This document shows positions 16,792 through 25,059 of a stretch of 64,000 bases of DNA, piece after piece. Under the pieces are notes generated by a model. It was not told the origin of the DNA. It did no database searches and saw only the letters and a list, made by a program, of their open reading frames with translations. This DNA comes from Streptomyces tendae (GTDB lineage Bacteria > Actinomycetota > Actinomycetes > Streptomycetales > Streptomycetaceae). Made by a program: the position numbers and the translations under genes. The stretch covers positions 5,766,001 through 5,830,000 of the forward strand of contig NZ_CP043959.1 of the NCBI RefSeq assembly GCF_008632955.1, written 5' to 3'. How positions within the stretch are numbered: the first letter of the stretch is position 1; each line of letters begins with the position of its first letter.

Positions 16792-18171
16792 ATGCCCCCC
16801 ACCTCGGTCGAGACGCCCACGGACACCGACGGCGTCTCCCTCTCGCACGGCCTCAAACAGCGCCACCTGTCGATGATCGCCCTCGGCGGGGTGATCGGCG
16901 CCGGACTCTTCGTCGGTTCCGGCGCGGGCATCGCCGCCGCCGGCCCCTCCATCGTCCTCGCCTACGCCCTCTCCGGTCTGCTGGTCATGCTGGTGATGCG
17001 GATGCTGGGCGAGATGTCGGCCGCGTATCCCGACTCCGGGTCCTTCTCCTCGCACGCCGAGCGGGCCATCGGGCCCTGGGCCGGGTTCACCGCGGGCTGG
17101 GCGTTCTGGGTGCTGCTGTGCACGGCGGTCGGCCTGGAGGGCATCGGCGCCGCGAAGATCGTCACCGGCTGGCTTCCGGGCACGCCCGAGTGGGCGTGGG
17201 TGGCGCTGTTCATGGTGGTGTTCTGCGGGACGAACCTCGCCGCGGTGAAGAACTTCGGCGAGTTCGAGTTCTGGTTCGCCGCCCTGAAGGTCGGCGCGAT
17301 CACCCTGTTCCTGGCGCTCGGCGTGCTGGCCCTGGCCGGCCTGCTGCCGGGCACCGACTCGCCGGGCGGCTCGAACCTCACCGAGCTGATGCCGGGCGGC
17401 GGCGAAGGGCTGGTCATCGGCCTGCTCGCGTCCGTCTTCGCGTACGGCGGCCTGGAGACGGTGACCATCGCGGCAGCCGAGTCGCAGGACCCGGTGGGCG
17501 GCGTGGCGCGCGCGGTGCGCACCGCGATGTGGCGGATCGCGCTGTTCTACGTCGGCTCGATGGCCGTCATCGTCGCCCTCGTCCCCTGGGACTCCCCCGC
17601 GGTGGGGGAGGACGGCCCCTACGTCGCCGCCCTGGACCGGCTCGGCATCCCCGGCGCGGGCCAGCTGATGAACGTGGTCGTGCTGGTGGCCCTGCTGTCC
17701 GCGATGAACGCCAACGTCTACGGCGCCTCACGCATCGGCTACTCGCTGGTCGAGCGGGGCCAGGGGCCGAAGGCGCTCGGCCGGGTGTCGGGCGGGGTGC
17801 CGCGGGTGGCCGTGCTGGCCTCCTCGGTCTTCGGCTTCCTGTGCGTGCTGCTGAGCTACTGGCGGCCGGACGACGTCTTCGCCTGGCTGCTGAACATGAT
17901 CGGCGCGGTGATCCTGGTCGTCTGGATCTTCACCGCCGTGGCCCAGCTGCGGCTGCGCCGCCGGCTGGAGCGGGAGACGCCGGAGCGGCTGACGGTGCGG
18001 ATGTGGGCGTTCCCGTGGCTGACCTGGGTGGCGCTGGCGGGGATGGCGGCGGTCTTCGTGCTCATGGCCCGGGAGCCGGACACACGGGTGCAGCTGTACT
18101 CGACGGGCGCGATGACGCTGGCCCTGGCGGCGGTGGGCTACGCCCGCCAGCGGACACGCGAGCGCCGCTGA
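16792..18171 (+). CDS. Amino acid permease (APC superfamily), copy 2
   Basis: The 459-residue, roughly twelve-helix transporter is closely related to the permease at 7605. It shares RHLSMIALGGVIGAGLFVGS, MRMLGEMSA, GEFEFWFAALKVGAI and the VPWDSPA loop. ATG 16792 is used. An in-frame TTG at 16759 would add eleven residues, and neither has a good Shine-Dalgarno. It is separated from the sulfonate operon by a terminator, so it is probably its own unit. Specificity is unknown. The paralogue pair brackets bioY and the sulfonate genes in direct orientation. Confidence 0.88.
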   Translation: MPPTSVETPTDTDGVSLSHGLKQRHLSMIALGGVIGAGLFVGSGAGIAAAGPSIVLAYALSGLLVMLVMRMLGEMSAAYPDSGSFSSHAERAIGPWAGFTAGWAFWVLLCTAVGLEGIGAAKIVTGWLPGTPEWAWVALFMVVFCGTNLAAVKNFGEFEFWFAALKVGAITLFLALGVLALAGLLPGTDSPGGSNLTELMPGGGEGLVIGLLASVFAYGGLETVTIAAAESQDPVGGVARAVRTAMWRIALFYVGSMAVIVALVPWDSPAVGEDGPYVAALDRLGIPGAGQLMNVVVLVALLSAMNANVYGASRIGYSLVERGQGPKALGRVSGGVPRVAVLASSVFGFLCVLLSYWRPDDVFAWLLNMIGAVILVVWIFTAVAQLRLRRRLERETPERLTVRMWAFPWLTWVALAGMAAVFVLMAREPDTRVQLYSTGAMTLALAAVGYARQRTRERR

Positions 18172-18183
18172 CCACCCTGGCCT

Positions 18184-18225
18184 ACCGGAAGCCCCCGCGA
18201 GGTCCCACTCGCGGGGGCTTCCGGT
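18184..18225 (+). terminator. Terminator after permease copy 2
   Basis: An 18-bp perfect stem (18184-18201 with 18208-18225, arms beginning ACCGGAAGCCCCC) closes a six-base loop 12 bp after the permease stop codon. Confidence 0.85.
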
Positions 18226-18253
18226 GTGCGGCATTCCGGGGCATCGTTGCGCA

Positions 18254-18496
18254 ATGACGACATCCAGGAGACTGACGCTGCAATGCTCGACGTGCGGCGG
18301 CCCGCATCCTCACCGTCTGCTGAGCCGGGAGGAGGAGGCTGCGGCCAAGCGACAGCTGGGACTCCGGGCCGTGTACGACTTCTGGATCTGCGAGAACGTG
18401 GTGGACACGGACACCGGCGCACAGTGCCGTACGATGCGCCGATGGGCCGCGACCAGACCGTTCCCCAAGCCGGTCAAGCTGCTGCCCCCTGACTGA
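18254..18496 (+). CDS. Small Cys-rich hypothetical protein, 80 aa
   Basis: ATG 18254 opens an 80-residue protein with CSTCGG near the start and two further Cys (WICENV and AQCRTM). That is four Cys in a loose C-x2-C...C...C pattern, which could hold zinc. Charged helical sequence lies between. No Shine-Dalgarno is visible, so translation may be leaderless or weak. Codon choice fits a coding frame. It converges with the DsbA-like gene, ending 6 bp before that gene's stop. I do not recognise a family. Confidence 0.55.
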   Translation: MTTSRRLTLQCSTCGGPHPHRLLSREEEAAAKRQLGLRAVYDFWICENVVDTDTGAQCRTMRRWAATRPFPKPVKLLPPD

Positions 18497-18502
18497 CGTC
18501 CG

Positions 18503-19150
18503 TCACAGGTTGCTGAAGTCGGGCCCCTTCGTGCGGGTGCGCTTGATCTCGTAGAAGCCGGGGACCGAGGCCACCGCGAGGGTGCCGTCCCACAGGCGGA
18601 CGGCCTCGTCGCCCTGCGGGGCCGGGGTGACGACCGGGCCGAAGAAGGCGATCTCCTCGCCGTCCGGGCCGGGGACCGCGATCACCGGGGTGCCGACCTC
18701 CTGGCCCACCTTCTCGATACCCTCCTTGTGGGAGGCGCGCAGCTGCGGCTCGTAGGGCGTGGAGTCCCAGTGGTCCATGAGGGAGTCGGGCAGGCCGACG
18801 TCCTTCAGCGCCGCGGCGACCGTCTCCTTGCCCGGACCCTCGCCCTGGTTGTGGATACGGGTGCCGAGGGCGGTGTAGAGGTCGCCGAGCACCTGCGGGC
18901 CGTGCTCCTCCTGCGCCGCGATGACCACGCGCACCGGACCCCAGGCCTTCACCTCGAGCATCTCGCGGTACTCCGCGGGCAGCTCGTCCAGCTTGTCCTC
19001 GTTCAGGACGGCCAGGCTCATCAGATGCCAGCGGACGTCGAGGTCCCGCTGCTTCTGCACCTCCAGCACCCACCGGGAGGTCATCCAGGCCCAGGGGCAC
19101 AGCGGGTCGAACCAGAAGTCGACGGGCGTGGCGGGAGACTTGTCCGACAT
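18503..19150 (-). CDS. DsbA-family oxidoreductase, Rv2466c-like (mycothiol-dependent nitroreductase family)
   Basis: The 215-residue thioredoxin-fold protein carries VDFWFDPLCPWAWMTSRW at residues 10-27. The layout and flanking sequence match Rv2466c of M. tuberculosis, a mycothiol-dependent reductase located next to pepN there as here. Rv2466c has CPWC; this protein has Cys18-Pro-Trp-Ala21, so the resolving Cys is absent. A one-Cys mechanism using mycothiol would still be possible. A cis-Pro loop (GTPVIAVPG) is present. The ATG at 19150 has AGGAG upstream. It is divergent from pepN copy 1. Confidence 0.85.
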   Translation of the reverse strand: MSDKSPATPVDFWFDPLCPWAWMTSRWVLEVQKQRDLDVRWHLMSLAVLNEDKLDELPAEYREMLEVKAWGPVRVVIAAQEEHGPQVLGDLYTALGTRIHNQGEGPGKETVAAALKDVGLPDSLMDHWDSTPYEPQLRASHKEGIEKVGQEVGTPVIAVPGPDGEEIAFFGPVVTPAPQGDEAVRLWDGTLAVASVPGFYEIKRTRTKGPDFSNL

Positions 19151-19288
19151 GTCGCTCCTCGTGAAGGCAGTGTTTCCCCCAGGCAACGCCGTGGCTCGTC
19201 CCACCCATTCCCCGCTGCCCCGCGTCAGGGGCGCATGGCAGGATCGGTGCTGTCCTTTCCCTGTCGACGACGCATGAGGAGTCCGCCC

Positions 19289-21868
19289 GTGCCCGGTGAG
19301 AATCTGACCCGTGACGAGGCCCGGGAGCGGGCAGCCCTGCTGTCCGTCGACGGGTACGAGGTGTCCCTGGACCTGCGGTCCGCGGTCGGCGAGCACGGCG
19401 GCGACGGCCCGCGCACCTTCCGGTCGGTCACCACCGTGCGGTTCCGCTGCGCCGAGCCGGGGGCGAGCAGCTTCGCCGACCTGATCGCGCCCGCCGTGAC
19501 GGCCGTGTCCCTCAACGGGCGGGACCTCGACCCGGGAGAGGTCTTCGACGGCAGCCGCATCCTGCTGGAGGACCTGGCCGCCGACAACGAGCTGATCGTC
19601 GACGCGCGGTGCGCCTACTCCCGCACCGGCGAGGGCATGCACCGCTTCGTCGACCCCGAGGACGGCGAGGTGTACCTCTACACCCAGTACGAGCCGGCCG
19701 ACGCCCGCCGGGTCTACGCGAACTTCGAGCAGCCGGACCTGAAGGCCCCGTACCGCTTCGAGGTGCGGGCCCCCGAGGGCTGGACGGTGTGGAGCAACGG
19801 CGCGGGCGAACTCGCCGACGGGGTCTGGCGGTTCGCGGAGACCAAACCGATCTCGACGTACATCACGTGTGTCGTCGCGGGTCCCTACCACTACGTGACC
19901 GACCGCTACGAGCGGGTCTTCGAGGACGGCACCCGGCTGGAGATCCCGCTCGGCGCGATGTGCCGCAAGGGCCTCGCCCCGCACTTCGACGCCGACGACG
20001 TCTTCCTGGTCACCAAGCAGGGCCTGGACTTCTTCCACGACCACTTCGACTACCCCTACCCGTTCGGCAAGTACGACCAGGCGTTCGTTCCGGAGTACAA
20101 CCTCGGCGCGATGGAGAACCCGGGGATGGTGACCTTCCGCGAGGAGTTCATCTTCCGCGGCAAGGTGACCCGGGCCTCCTACGAGGGCCGGGCCAACGTG
20201 ATCCTGCACGAGATGGCCCACATGTGGTTCGGCGACCTGGTCACCATGGAGTGGTGGGACGACCTGTGGCTGAAGGAGTCCTTCGCGGACTTCATGGGCG
20301 CGTTCTCGCTGGTCGGGGCGACCCGCTTCACCGACGGCTGGATCACCTTCGCCAACCGGCGCAAGGCGTGGGCGTACCGCGCGGACCAGCTGCCCTCCAC
20401 GCACCCGATCACCGCCGACATCCGCGACCTGCAGGACGCCAAGCTCAACTTCGACGGCATCACCTACGCCAAGGGCGCCTCCGTCCTCAAGCAGCTCGTG
20501 GCCTACGTCGGCCAGGACGCGTTCCTGGAGGGCGCCCGCCGCTACTTCAAGCGGCACGCCTACGGCAACACCCGGCTCGGCGACCTGCTGTCGGTGCTCG
20601 AGGAGACCAGCGGGCGGGACATGGCCGCTTGGTCGCGGGCGTGGCTGGAGACGGCCGGGGTCAACTCCCTGACCCCCCAGGTGCTGTTGAGTGAGGACGG
20701 CACCGTGGACGAGCTGGCCGTCGTGCAGGAGGCCGCGGAGTCACACCCCGAGCTGCGCCCGCACCGGGTCGCGGTGGGCCTGTACCGGCGCACGGACTCG
20801 GGCGCCCTGGAGCGGTACGCGCAGGCCGAGACGGACGTCGAGGGTCCGCGCACGGTCGTGGCGGAGCTGGCGGGCGCGGAGGCGCCGGAGCTGGTGCTGG
20901 TCAACGACGAGGACCTGACGTACTGCAAGACCCGCTTCGACGACACCTCCCTCGCCACGCTGCGGGAGGCCCTCGGCGACCTCACCGACCCGCTGGCGCG
21001 CGCGCTGTGCTGGTCGGCGCTGTGGAACATGACGCGCGACGCGCTGCTGCCGGCCCGGGACTTCATCGAGCTGGTGCTGCGGTTCGCGGGCCGGGAGACC
21101 GACATCGGCGTGCTGCAGATGCTGCACGCGTGGGCGGAGTCGGCGGCCGTGCACTACACCGCGCCGGAGCAGCGCGAGCAGGCCGGGCTGCGGCTCGCCG
21201 AGGGCGCCGCGGAGCAGCTGCGGGCGGCCGGCGAGGGCAGCGAGCAGCAGCTGGCGTGGGCGCGGTTCTACGCCCATGTGGCCGCCGCACCGGTCGACTT
21301 CGAGCTGCTGGGCTCGCTGCTGGACGGCACGGTGACGCTGCCCGGTCTTGAGGTCGACCAGGAGCTGCGCTGGGCGTTCCTGGAGCCGCTGGCCGCGCAC
21401 GGCGCGGCCGACGAGAAGCGGCTGGACGAGGAGCTGGCGCGGGACGACACGGCCTCCGGCAGGCGCCACCACGTCCGCTGTCTGGCGGCCCGCCCGTCGG
21501 AGGCGGTCAAGGCGCAGTGCTGGGCGCAGGTCGTGGAGTCGGACGCGCTGTCCAACGCGCTGGTGGAGGCGACGATCGCGGGCTTCGCCCAGTCGTCCCA
21601 GCGGGAGCTGATCGCGCCGTACGCGGAGAAGTACTTCGCGGCGATCGAGCGGGTGTGGACGGAGCGGTCGATCCAGATCGGCATGGACGTGGTCCGCGGC
21701 CTGTTCCCCTCCTACCAGGACTCGCAGGCCACGCTGGACGCGACGGACGCGTGGCTCGCTTCCCACGAGGACGCGGCGCCGGCGCTGCGGCGGCTGGTGC
21801 TGGAGGCGCGGGACGATCTGGCGCGTGCGCTGCGTGGGCAGGCGTGTGACGCCGCGTCCGGCGTGTGA
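19289..21868 (+). CDS. pepN: Aminopeptidase N (M1 family), copy 1
   Basis: The 859-residue zinc aminopeptidase has substrate motif GAMENPG, zinc motif HEMAHMWFGD with the downstream Glu in LKESFAD, and a C-terminal ERAP1-like helical domain. It removes N-terminal residues from peptides in the cytoplasm. The GTG at 19289 is chosen because GAGGAG (19276-19281) lies seven bases upstream, and because the second copy starts at the equivalent GTG (VPGxNLTRxEA). An ATG at 19274 overlaps that site. A hairpin follows at 21913. A second full copy lies at 33956-36532. Confidence 0.95.
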   Translation: MPGENLTRDEARERAALLSVDGYEVSLDLRSAVGEHGGDGPRTFRSVTTVRFRCAEPGASSFADLIAPAVTAVSLNGRDLDPGEVFDGSRILLEDLAADNELIVDARCAYSRTGEGMHRFVDPEDGEVYLYTQYEPADARRVYANFEQPDLKAPYRFEVRAPEGWTVWSNGAGELADGVWRFAETKPISTYITCVVAGPYHYVTDRYERVFEDGTRLEIPLGAMCRKGLAPHFDADDVFLVTKQGLDFFHDHFDYPYPFGKYDQAFVPEYNLGAMENPGMVTFREEFIFRGKVTRASYEGRANVILHEMAHMWFGDLVTMEWWDDLWLKESFADFMGAFSLVGATRFTDGWITFANRRKAWAYRADQLPSTHPITADIRDLQDAKLNFDGITYAKGASVLKQLVAYVGQDAFLEGARRYFKRHAYGNTRLGDLLSVLEETSGRDMAAWSRAWLETAGVNSLTPQVLLSEDGTVDELAVVQEAAESHPELRPHRVAVGLYRRTDSGALERYAQAETDVEGPRTVVAELAGAEAPELVLVNDEDLTYCKTRFDDTSLATLREALGDLTDPLARALCWSALWNMTRDALLPARDFIELVLRFAGRETDIGVLQMLHAWAESAAVHYTAPEQREQAGLRLAEGAAEQLRAAGEGSEQQLAWARFYAHVAAAPVDFELLGSLLDGTVTLPGLEVDQELRWAFLEPLAAHGAADEKRLDEELARDDTASGRRHHVRCLAARPSEAVKAQCWAQVVESDALSNALVEATIAGFAQSSQRELIAPYAEKYFAAIERVWTERSIQIGMDVVRGLFPSYQDSQATLDATDAWLASHEDAAPALRRLVLEARDDLARALRGQACDAASGV

Positions 21869-21912
21869 CCGTCCTTTCCCACGCCCCGGGGCTCCGCCCC
21901 GGACCCCGCTCC

Positions 21913-21954
21913 TCAAACGCCGGAAGGGCTGCGAGCAGCCCTTCCGGCGTTTGA
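21913..21954 (+). terminator. Terminator after pepN copy 1
   Basis: TCAAACGCCGGAAGGGCT (21913-21930) pairs with 21937-21954 around a short GC loop. The perfect 18-bp stem is 45 bp after the pepN stop. Confidence 0.85.
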
Positions 21955-22067
21955 AGACCCCGTGCAACCGTCGTTACCGAACGCGGGCATTCGGGCCGTA
22001 ACCCGGGGCTCTCACCCGAACGGACCAGGGGGTTTCGGTATCCGAACAGGCTTCCTTTAGTGCGGGC

Positions 22068-22096
22068 TTGTCCGGGTTCGTCGACGAGCGTGTAAC
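22068..22096 (+). promoter_or_regulatory. Candidate promoter of the AbiEi/DUF559-type gene
   Basis: TTGTCC (22068-22073) and TGTAAC (22091-22096) are spaced by 17 bases, ending 40 bp before the ATG at 22137. Both hexamers match the consensus at four of six positions. Confidence 0.4.
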
Positions 22097-22136
22097 AGGG
22101 GTTCGGAGGCCGTCCGGAGGCGGGAAATTGCCGGTC

Positions 22137-23195
22137 ATGAACCACAACACCCCCCTCTCCCCGCGCCCACTGCACCACCTCGCCACCGGCACCGGCACCG
22201 GCCGTCGTGTCCTGACCCACGCGCAACTGCGGGCCCACGGCGTCTCGGCCGCCGAGGCCGGCGAGCAGTGCCGTCCCGGCGGGGCCTGGCAGCAGCTGCT
22301 GCCCGGTGTCGTCCTGCTCCACCCCGGACCGCCGACGAGCGAGGAGCGGCTGCACGCGGTGCTGCTGTACGCGGCGCGGGAGCGCACCGTGAGCGTGCCG
22401 GTGCAGCCGGGGAGGGACGAGCCGCCCGCCTCCCCCTACGGCGAGGCGATGATCACCGGCCTGGCCGCGCTGACCCTGCACGGATTCGCCTCCACTCCCC
22501 CGCTGCCGTCCCTGGAGACGCTCGACGTGCTGGTGCCGCGGCTGCGCCGGCTGCGTTCGACGGGCTGCGCCCGGATCGTGCGCACCGCCGACCTGCCCGT
22601 CCCGGAGCAGGTCACGGGCCTGCCGGTGGCCCCGGTCCCGCGGGCCCTGGCGGACGCGGTGGCGGTCCTGAAGGACGCGGTGGCGGTTCGCCGGCTGCTG
22701 ACCGAGGCAGTGCGCGGCGGGCACTGCGAGCCGGCCGCGGTGGTGCGTGAGCTGACCGCCGCCAAGCTGCTGAACCGGCCGCACGTGGTGGACGCGGTCG
22801 ACTCGCTGCTGGCCGAGGGGCGGGCGCTCGCGGAGGCACGGCTGTACCGGATGGTCCGCGAGTACGGCCTGCCGGACCCCTGCTGGAACGTGGACCTGCG
22901 GCTGCCCGGCGGCCCGCACCTGGGCGGCCTGGACGCGTACTGGCCGGAGCAGTCGGTGGCGGTGGAGCTGGACACCCGCGCCCCCCGGCCGGGCGGGCGG
23001 CCCGAGGAGGACGCCGAGTGGACGGAGCACGCCCGCAAGCGCGAACACCTGGAGCGCCTGGGCATCACGGTCGTCCACATCACCCCGCGCAAGTTGCGGG
23101 ACGCGGCGGAGCAGCAGGCGGCGGTGGTCCGTACCGCCCTGATGGCGGCGGCCGACCGCGATCCGGCCGCGTACGTCGTCGTGCTGCCCCGGTAG
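22137..23195 (+). CDS. AbiEi-like antitoxin-domain protein with C-terminal DUF559-type nuclease-like fold
   Basis: The 352-residue protein has an N-terminal part (THAQLRAHGVSAAEAGEQCRPGGAWQQLLPGVVLLH) that follows the helix-turn-helix plus Gly-Ala-Trp-x-x-L-x-P-G-V pattern of AbiEi-type antitoxin domains. The C-terminal third has the DUF559/Vsr-like pattern: LPDPCWNVDLRL, then LDAYWPEQSVAVELD, an Arg/Lys-rich helix, and LGITVVHITPRKL. This is the Asp...ExD-like strand arrangement of PD-(D/E)XK folds. No AbiEii toxin gene is adjacent. Such proteins are common singletons in actinomycetes, and their role is not established. Start ATG is at 22137 with a weak upstream site. Confidence 0.75.
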   Translation: MNHNTPLSPRPLHHLATGTGTGRRVLTHAQLRAHGVSAAEAGEQCRPGGAWQQLLPGVVLLHPGPPTSEERLHAVLLYAARERTVSVPVQPGRDEPPASPYGEAMITGLAALTLHGFASTPPLPSLETLDVLVPRLRRLRSTGCARIVRTADLPVPEQVTGLPVAPVPRALADAVAVLKDAVAVRRLLTEAVRGGHCEPAAVVRELTAAKLLNRPHVVDAVDSLLAEGRALAEARLYRMVREYGLPDPCWNVDLRLPGGPHLGGLDAYWPEQSVAVELDTRAPRPGGRPEEDAEWTEHARKREHLERLGITVVHITPRKLRDAAEQQAAVVRTALMAAADRDPAAYVVVLPR

Positions 23196-23237
23196 TGCGG
23201 CACCACGGCGAGGTCATGGCCCTTCACGAACGGACGG

Positions 23238-23270
23238 GAGGACCGCCGGGGGCAGCGCCCGGCGGTCCTC
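23238..23270. terminator. Bidirectional terminator
   Basis: GAGGACCGCCGGG (23238-23250) pairs with CCCGGCGGTCCTC (23258-23270) around a seven-base loop, between two convergent genes. Confidence 0.8.
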
Positions 23271-23276
23271 GTCACC

Positions 23277-24431
23277 TCAGTCGCCGCAGTACTCCGCCTC
23301 GATCACCGCCCCGGGGTCCCCGGACCAGTCGCCGTTGAAGTTGAACGCCAGCGAGTGCCGGCCGTCCTCGGTCGTGACGGCCTCGGAGGTGGAACCGTGG
23401 ATGCCGCCGCCGTGCCCCCAGACGGTCACCCCGCAGCTCAGCTCGGTCTTCATCAGGCCCAGGCCGTAGCCGTTCCTGGCGTCCACCGCGACCGTGTCGG
23501 TCATCTCGTCCAGCTGCTCCCGGGGCAGCAGCCGGCCGGTGAGCAGGGCGCGGTAGAAGCGGCCCAGGTCCTTGGAGTCGGAGATCATCTCGCCCGCCGA
23601 GAAGGCCATGGACGGGTTGAGGCGGGTGACGTCGTGGACGGGCCCGCTGCCGTCCCGCGTCAGCTTGCCGTACGCGCGGCTGCTGGGTCCCGGGACGCCG
23701 GTGCGGGTGCCGGGGACCGAGGTGCCGGTCAGGTGCAGCGGCGCGATGACGCGGCGGCGGACCTCCTCTCCGTAGGGGCGGCCGGTGGCCTTCTCGATCA
23801 CCATCCCGGCCAGCACGTAGTTGGTGTTGGAGTAGTTCCATCCGGCGCCGGGTGCGAAGTCCGGCTCGTGCGAGGTCGCGATCCGCACCAGTTCCTCGGG
23901 GGCGAGGGTGTCGTAGCGGTGCTCGAAGAAGCCCTCCTTGAGGAAGTAGGTGCGGCCGAAGTCCTCGTCCGCCGTGTAGTTGAAGACACCGCTGGTGTGG
24001 TTGAGCAGCTGCCGGAGGGTGATCCGGGTGCCGTCGTGGCCGTTGCCGGTCACCAGGCCCGGCAGCCAGGTGTCGACGGTGTCGTCCAGGGACAGCTTCC
24101 CCTCGGCCTCCAGTTGCAGCAGCACCGTCGCCACGAAGGTCTTGGTGATGCTGCCGACCCGGTAGCGGTCCTGCGGGGAGCGCTTCCGCTCCGTGCGCAG
24201 GTCACCCACCCCGGCGGTCGTCGTCCAGGCGCCGCGACGGTCGTCCGCCCGCACCGTGACGCCGGGTACGCCCCCGGCGACCGCGGCCTGCACCGCCCGG
24301 CGGGTCGCCCGGTGGTCGCCGGTGTCCCCGGCCCCGCTCCCTCCGGGCGCCGCCACGGCGGGGGCCGCCAGGGCCACCGAGAGCCCCACCGCCACCGCTG
24401 CCACCGCCGTCGTCCGCATCCGCTTCCGCAT
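23277..24431 (-). CDS. Secreted serine hydrolase, class C beta-lactamase / D-Ala-D-Ala carboxypeptidase family
   Basis: The 384-residue exported protein has a signal peptide of about 28 residues ending AAPAVAA. Active-site motifs are Ser94-Ile-Thr-Lys97, Tyr200-Ser-Asn and His340-Gly-Gly, in the order of the penicillin-recognising serine hydrolases. The fold is that of the Streptomyces R61 DD-peptidase family, so a cell-wall carboxypeptidase or esterase is most likely. A Cys pair (CG near 333 and near the C-terminus) may form a disulfide. The ATG at 24431 has GGGGAGG upstream. It is followed by a bidirectional terminator. Confidence 0.9.
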   Translation of the reverse strand: MRKRMRTTAVAAVAVGLSVALAAPAVAAPGGSGAGDTGDHRATRRAVQAAVAGGVPGVTVRADDRRGAWTTTAGVGDLRTERKRSPQDRYRVGSITKTFVATVLLQLEAEGKLSLDDTVDTWLPGLVTGNGHDGTRITLRQLLNHTSGVFNYTADEDFGRTYFLKEGFFEHRYDTLAPEELVRIATSHEPDFAPGAGWNYSNTNYVLAGMVIEKATGRPYGEEVRRRVIAPLHLTGTSVPGTRTGVPGPSSRAYGKLTRDGSGPVHDVTRLNPSMAFSAGEMISDSKDLGRFYRALLTGRLLPREQLDEMTDTVAVDARNGYGLGLMKTELSCGVTVWGHGGGIHGSTSEAVTTEDGRHSLAFNFNGDWSGDPGAVIEAEYCGD

Positions 24432-24578
24432 GCTCGTGCCTCCCCTGTCCGTCGGGCGTGGTCGCAGGGAGGGACCGCGACCCGGCCGCCCCGGTTGCCA
24501 CGGCTCGCGACGGTTGACCGGGTTCCGGCCGTTCCCTCCCCGGGAGCAAGGGGCAGCGGCCGGAGCCCGGGGCCCGGG

Positions 24579-25037
24579 CTACCCCTGGGCCGGTTCCACC
24601 CGTCCCGTCGCCGGCCGCTCCCGCCACAGCCGCAGCGCGATGTCGATCAGGGGCACGCGGACCAGGCCGGGCACGGCGTCCACCGGCTGCCAGGCGGCCA
24701 GTTCGGTGGAGCCGCCGATCTCGTTGCGCAGCTCCCCGCCGGTGACCCGGCCCTCGTAGACCAGCCGGAGGCCCTGCTGGTCGACCGGGCGGCCGAAGCG
24801 GCCGGACAGGGTGTGCCGGTGGGAGTCCACGCCCAGCAGACCGGTGACCTCGATCAGGTGGCCGGTCTCCTCCTCGACCTCACGCCGGACGGTGTCGTAG
24901 GGGTCCTCGCCGTGCTCCATGCCGCCGCCCGGCAGCACCCACTCGGAGGTGCCGTGCGGCGCCGGGGACCGGGCGAGCAGGATCTGTCCGTCGCGTATCA
25001 CCACGGCGTAGGCCGCCACCCTCAACTTCTGTCGCAT
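24579..25037 (-). CDS. Nudix hydrolase
   Basis: The 152-residue protein carries the full Nudix box GGGMEHGEDPYDTVRREVEEETG. The opening LRVAAYAVVIRDGQILLARS is typical of housecleaning or regulatory Nudix enzymes acting on nucleoside-diphosphate derivatives. The substrate is not predictable. It starts at 25037 and is divergent from the CGNR gene, with the repeat tract in between. The downstream gene on the same strand begins 148 bp later, so they are probably separate. Confidence 0.9.
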   Translation of the reverse strand: MRQKLRVAAYAVVIRDGQILLARSPAPHGTSEWVLPGGGMEHGEDPYDTVRREVEEETGHLIEVTGLLGVDSHRHTLSGRFGRPVDQQGLRLVYEGRVTGGELRNEIGGSTELAAWQPVDAVPGLVRVPLIDIALRLWRERPATGRVEPAQG

Positions 25038-25059
25038 CGACGGACGTTAACCCCGTCGA

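Noticed and set aside
13470..16952. Very long open frame (over 1100 codons) on the minus strand across the sulfonate operon
   Set aside because: It is antisense to five genes with clear motifs, has no domains, and arises because GC-rich codons rarely give stops on the opposite strand.
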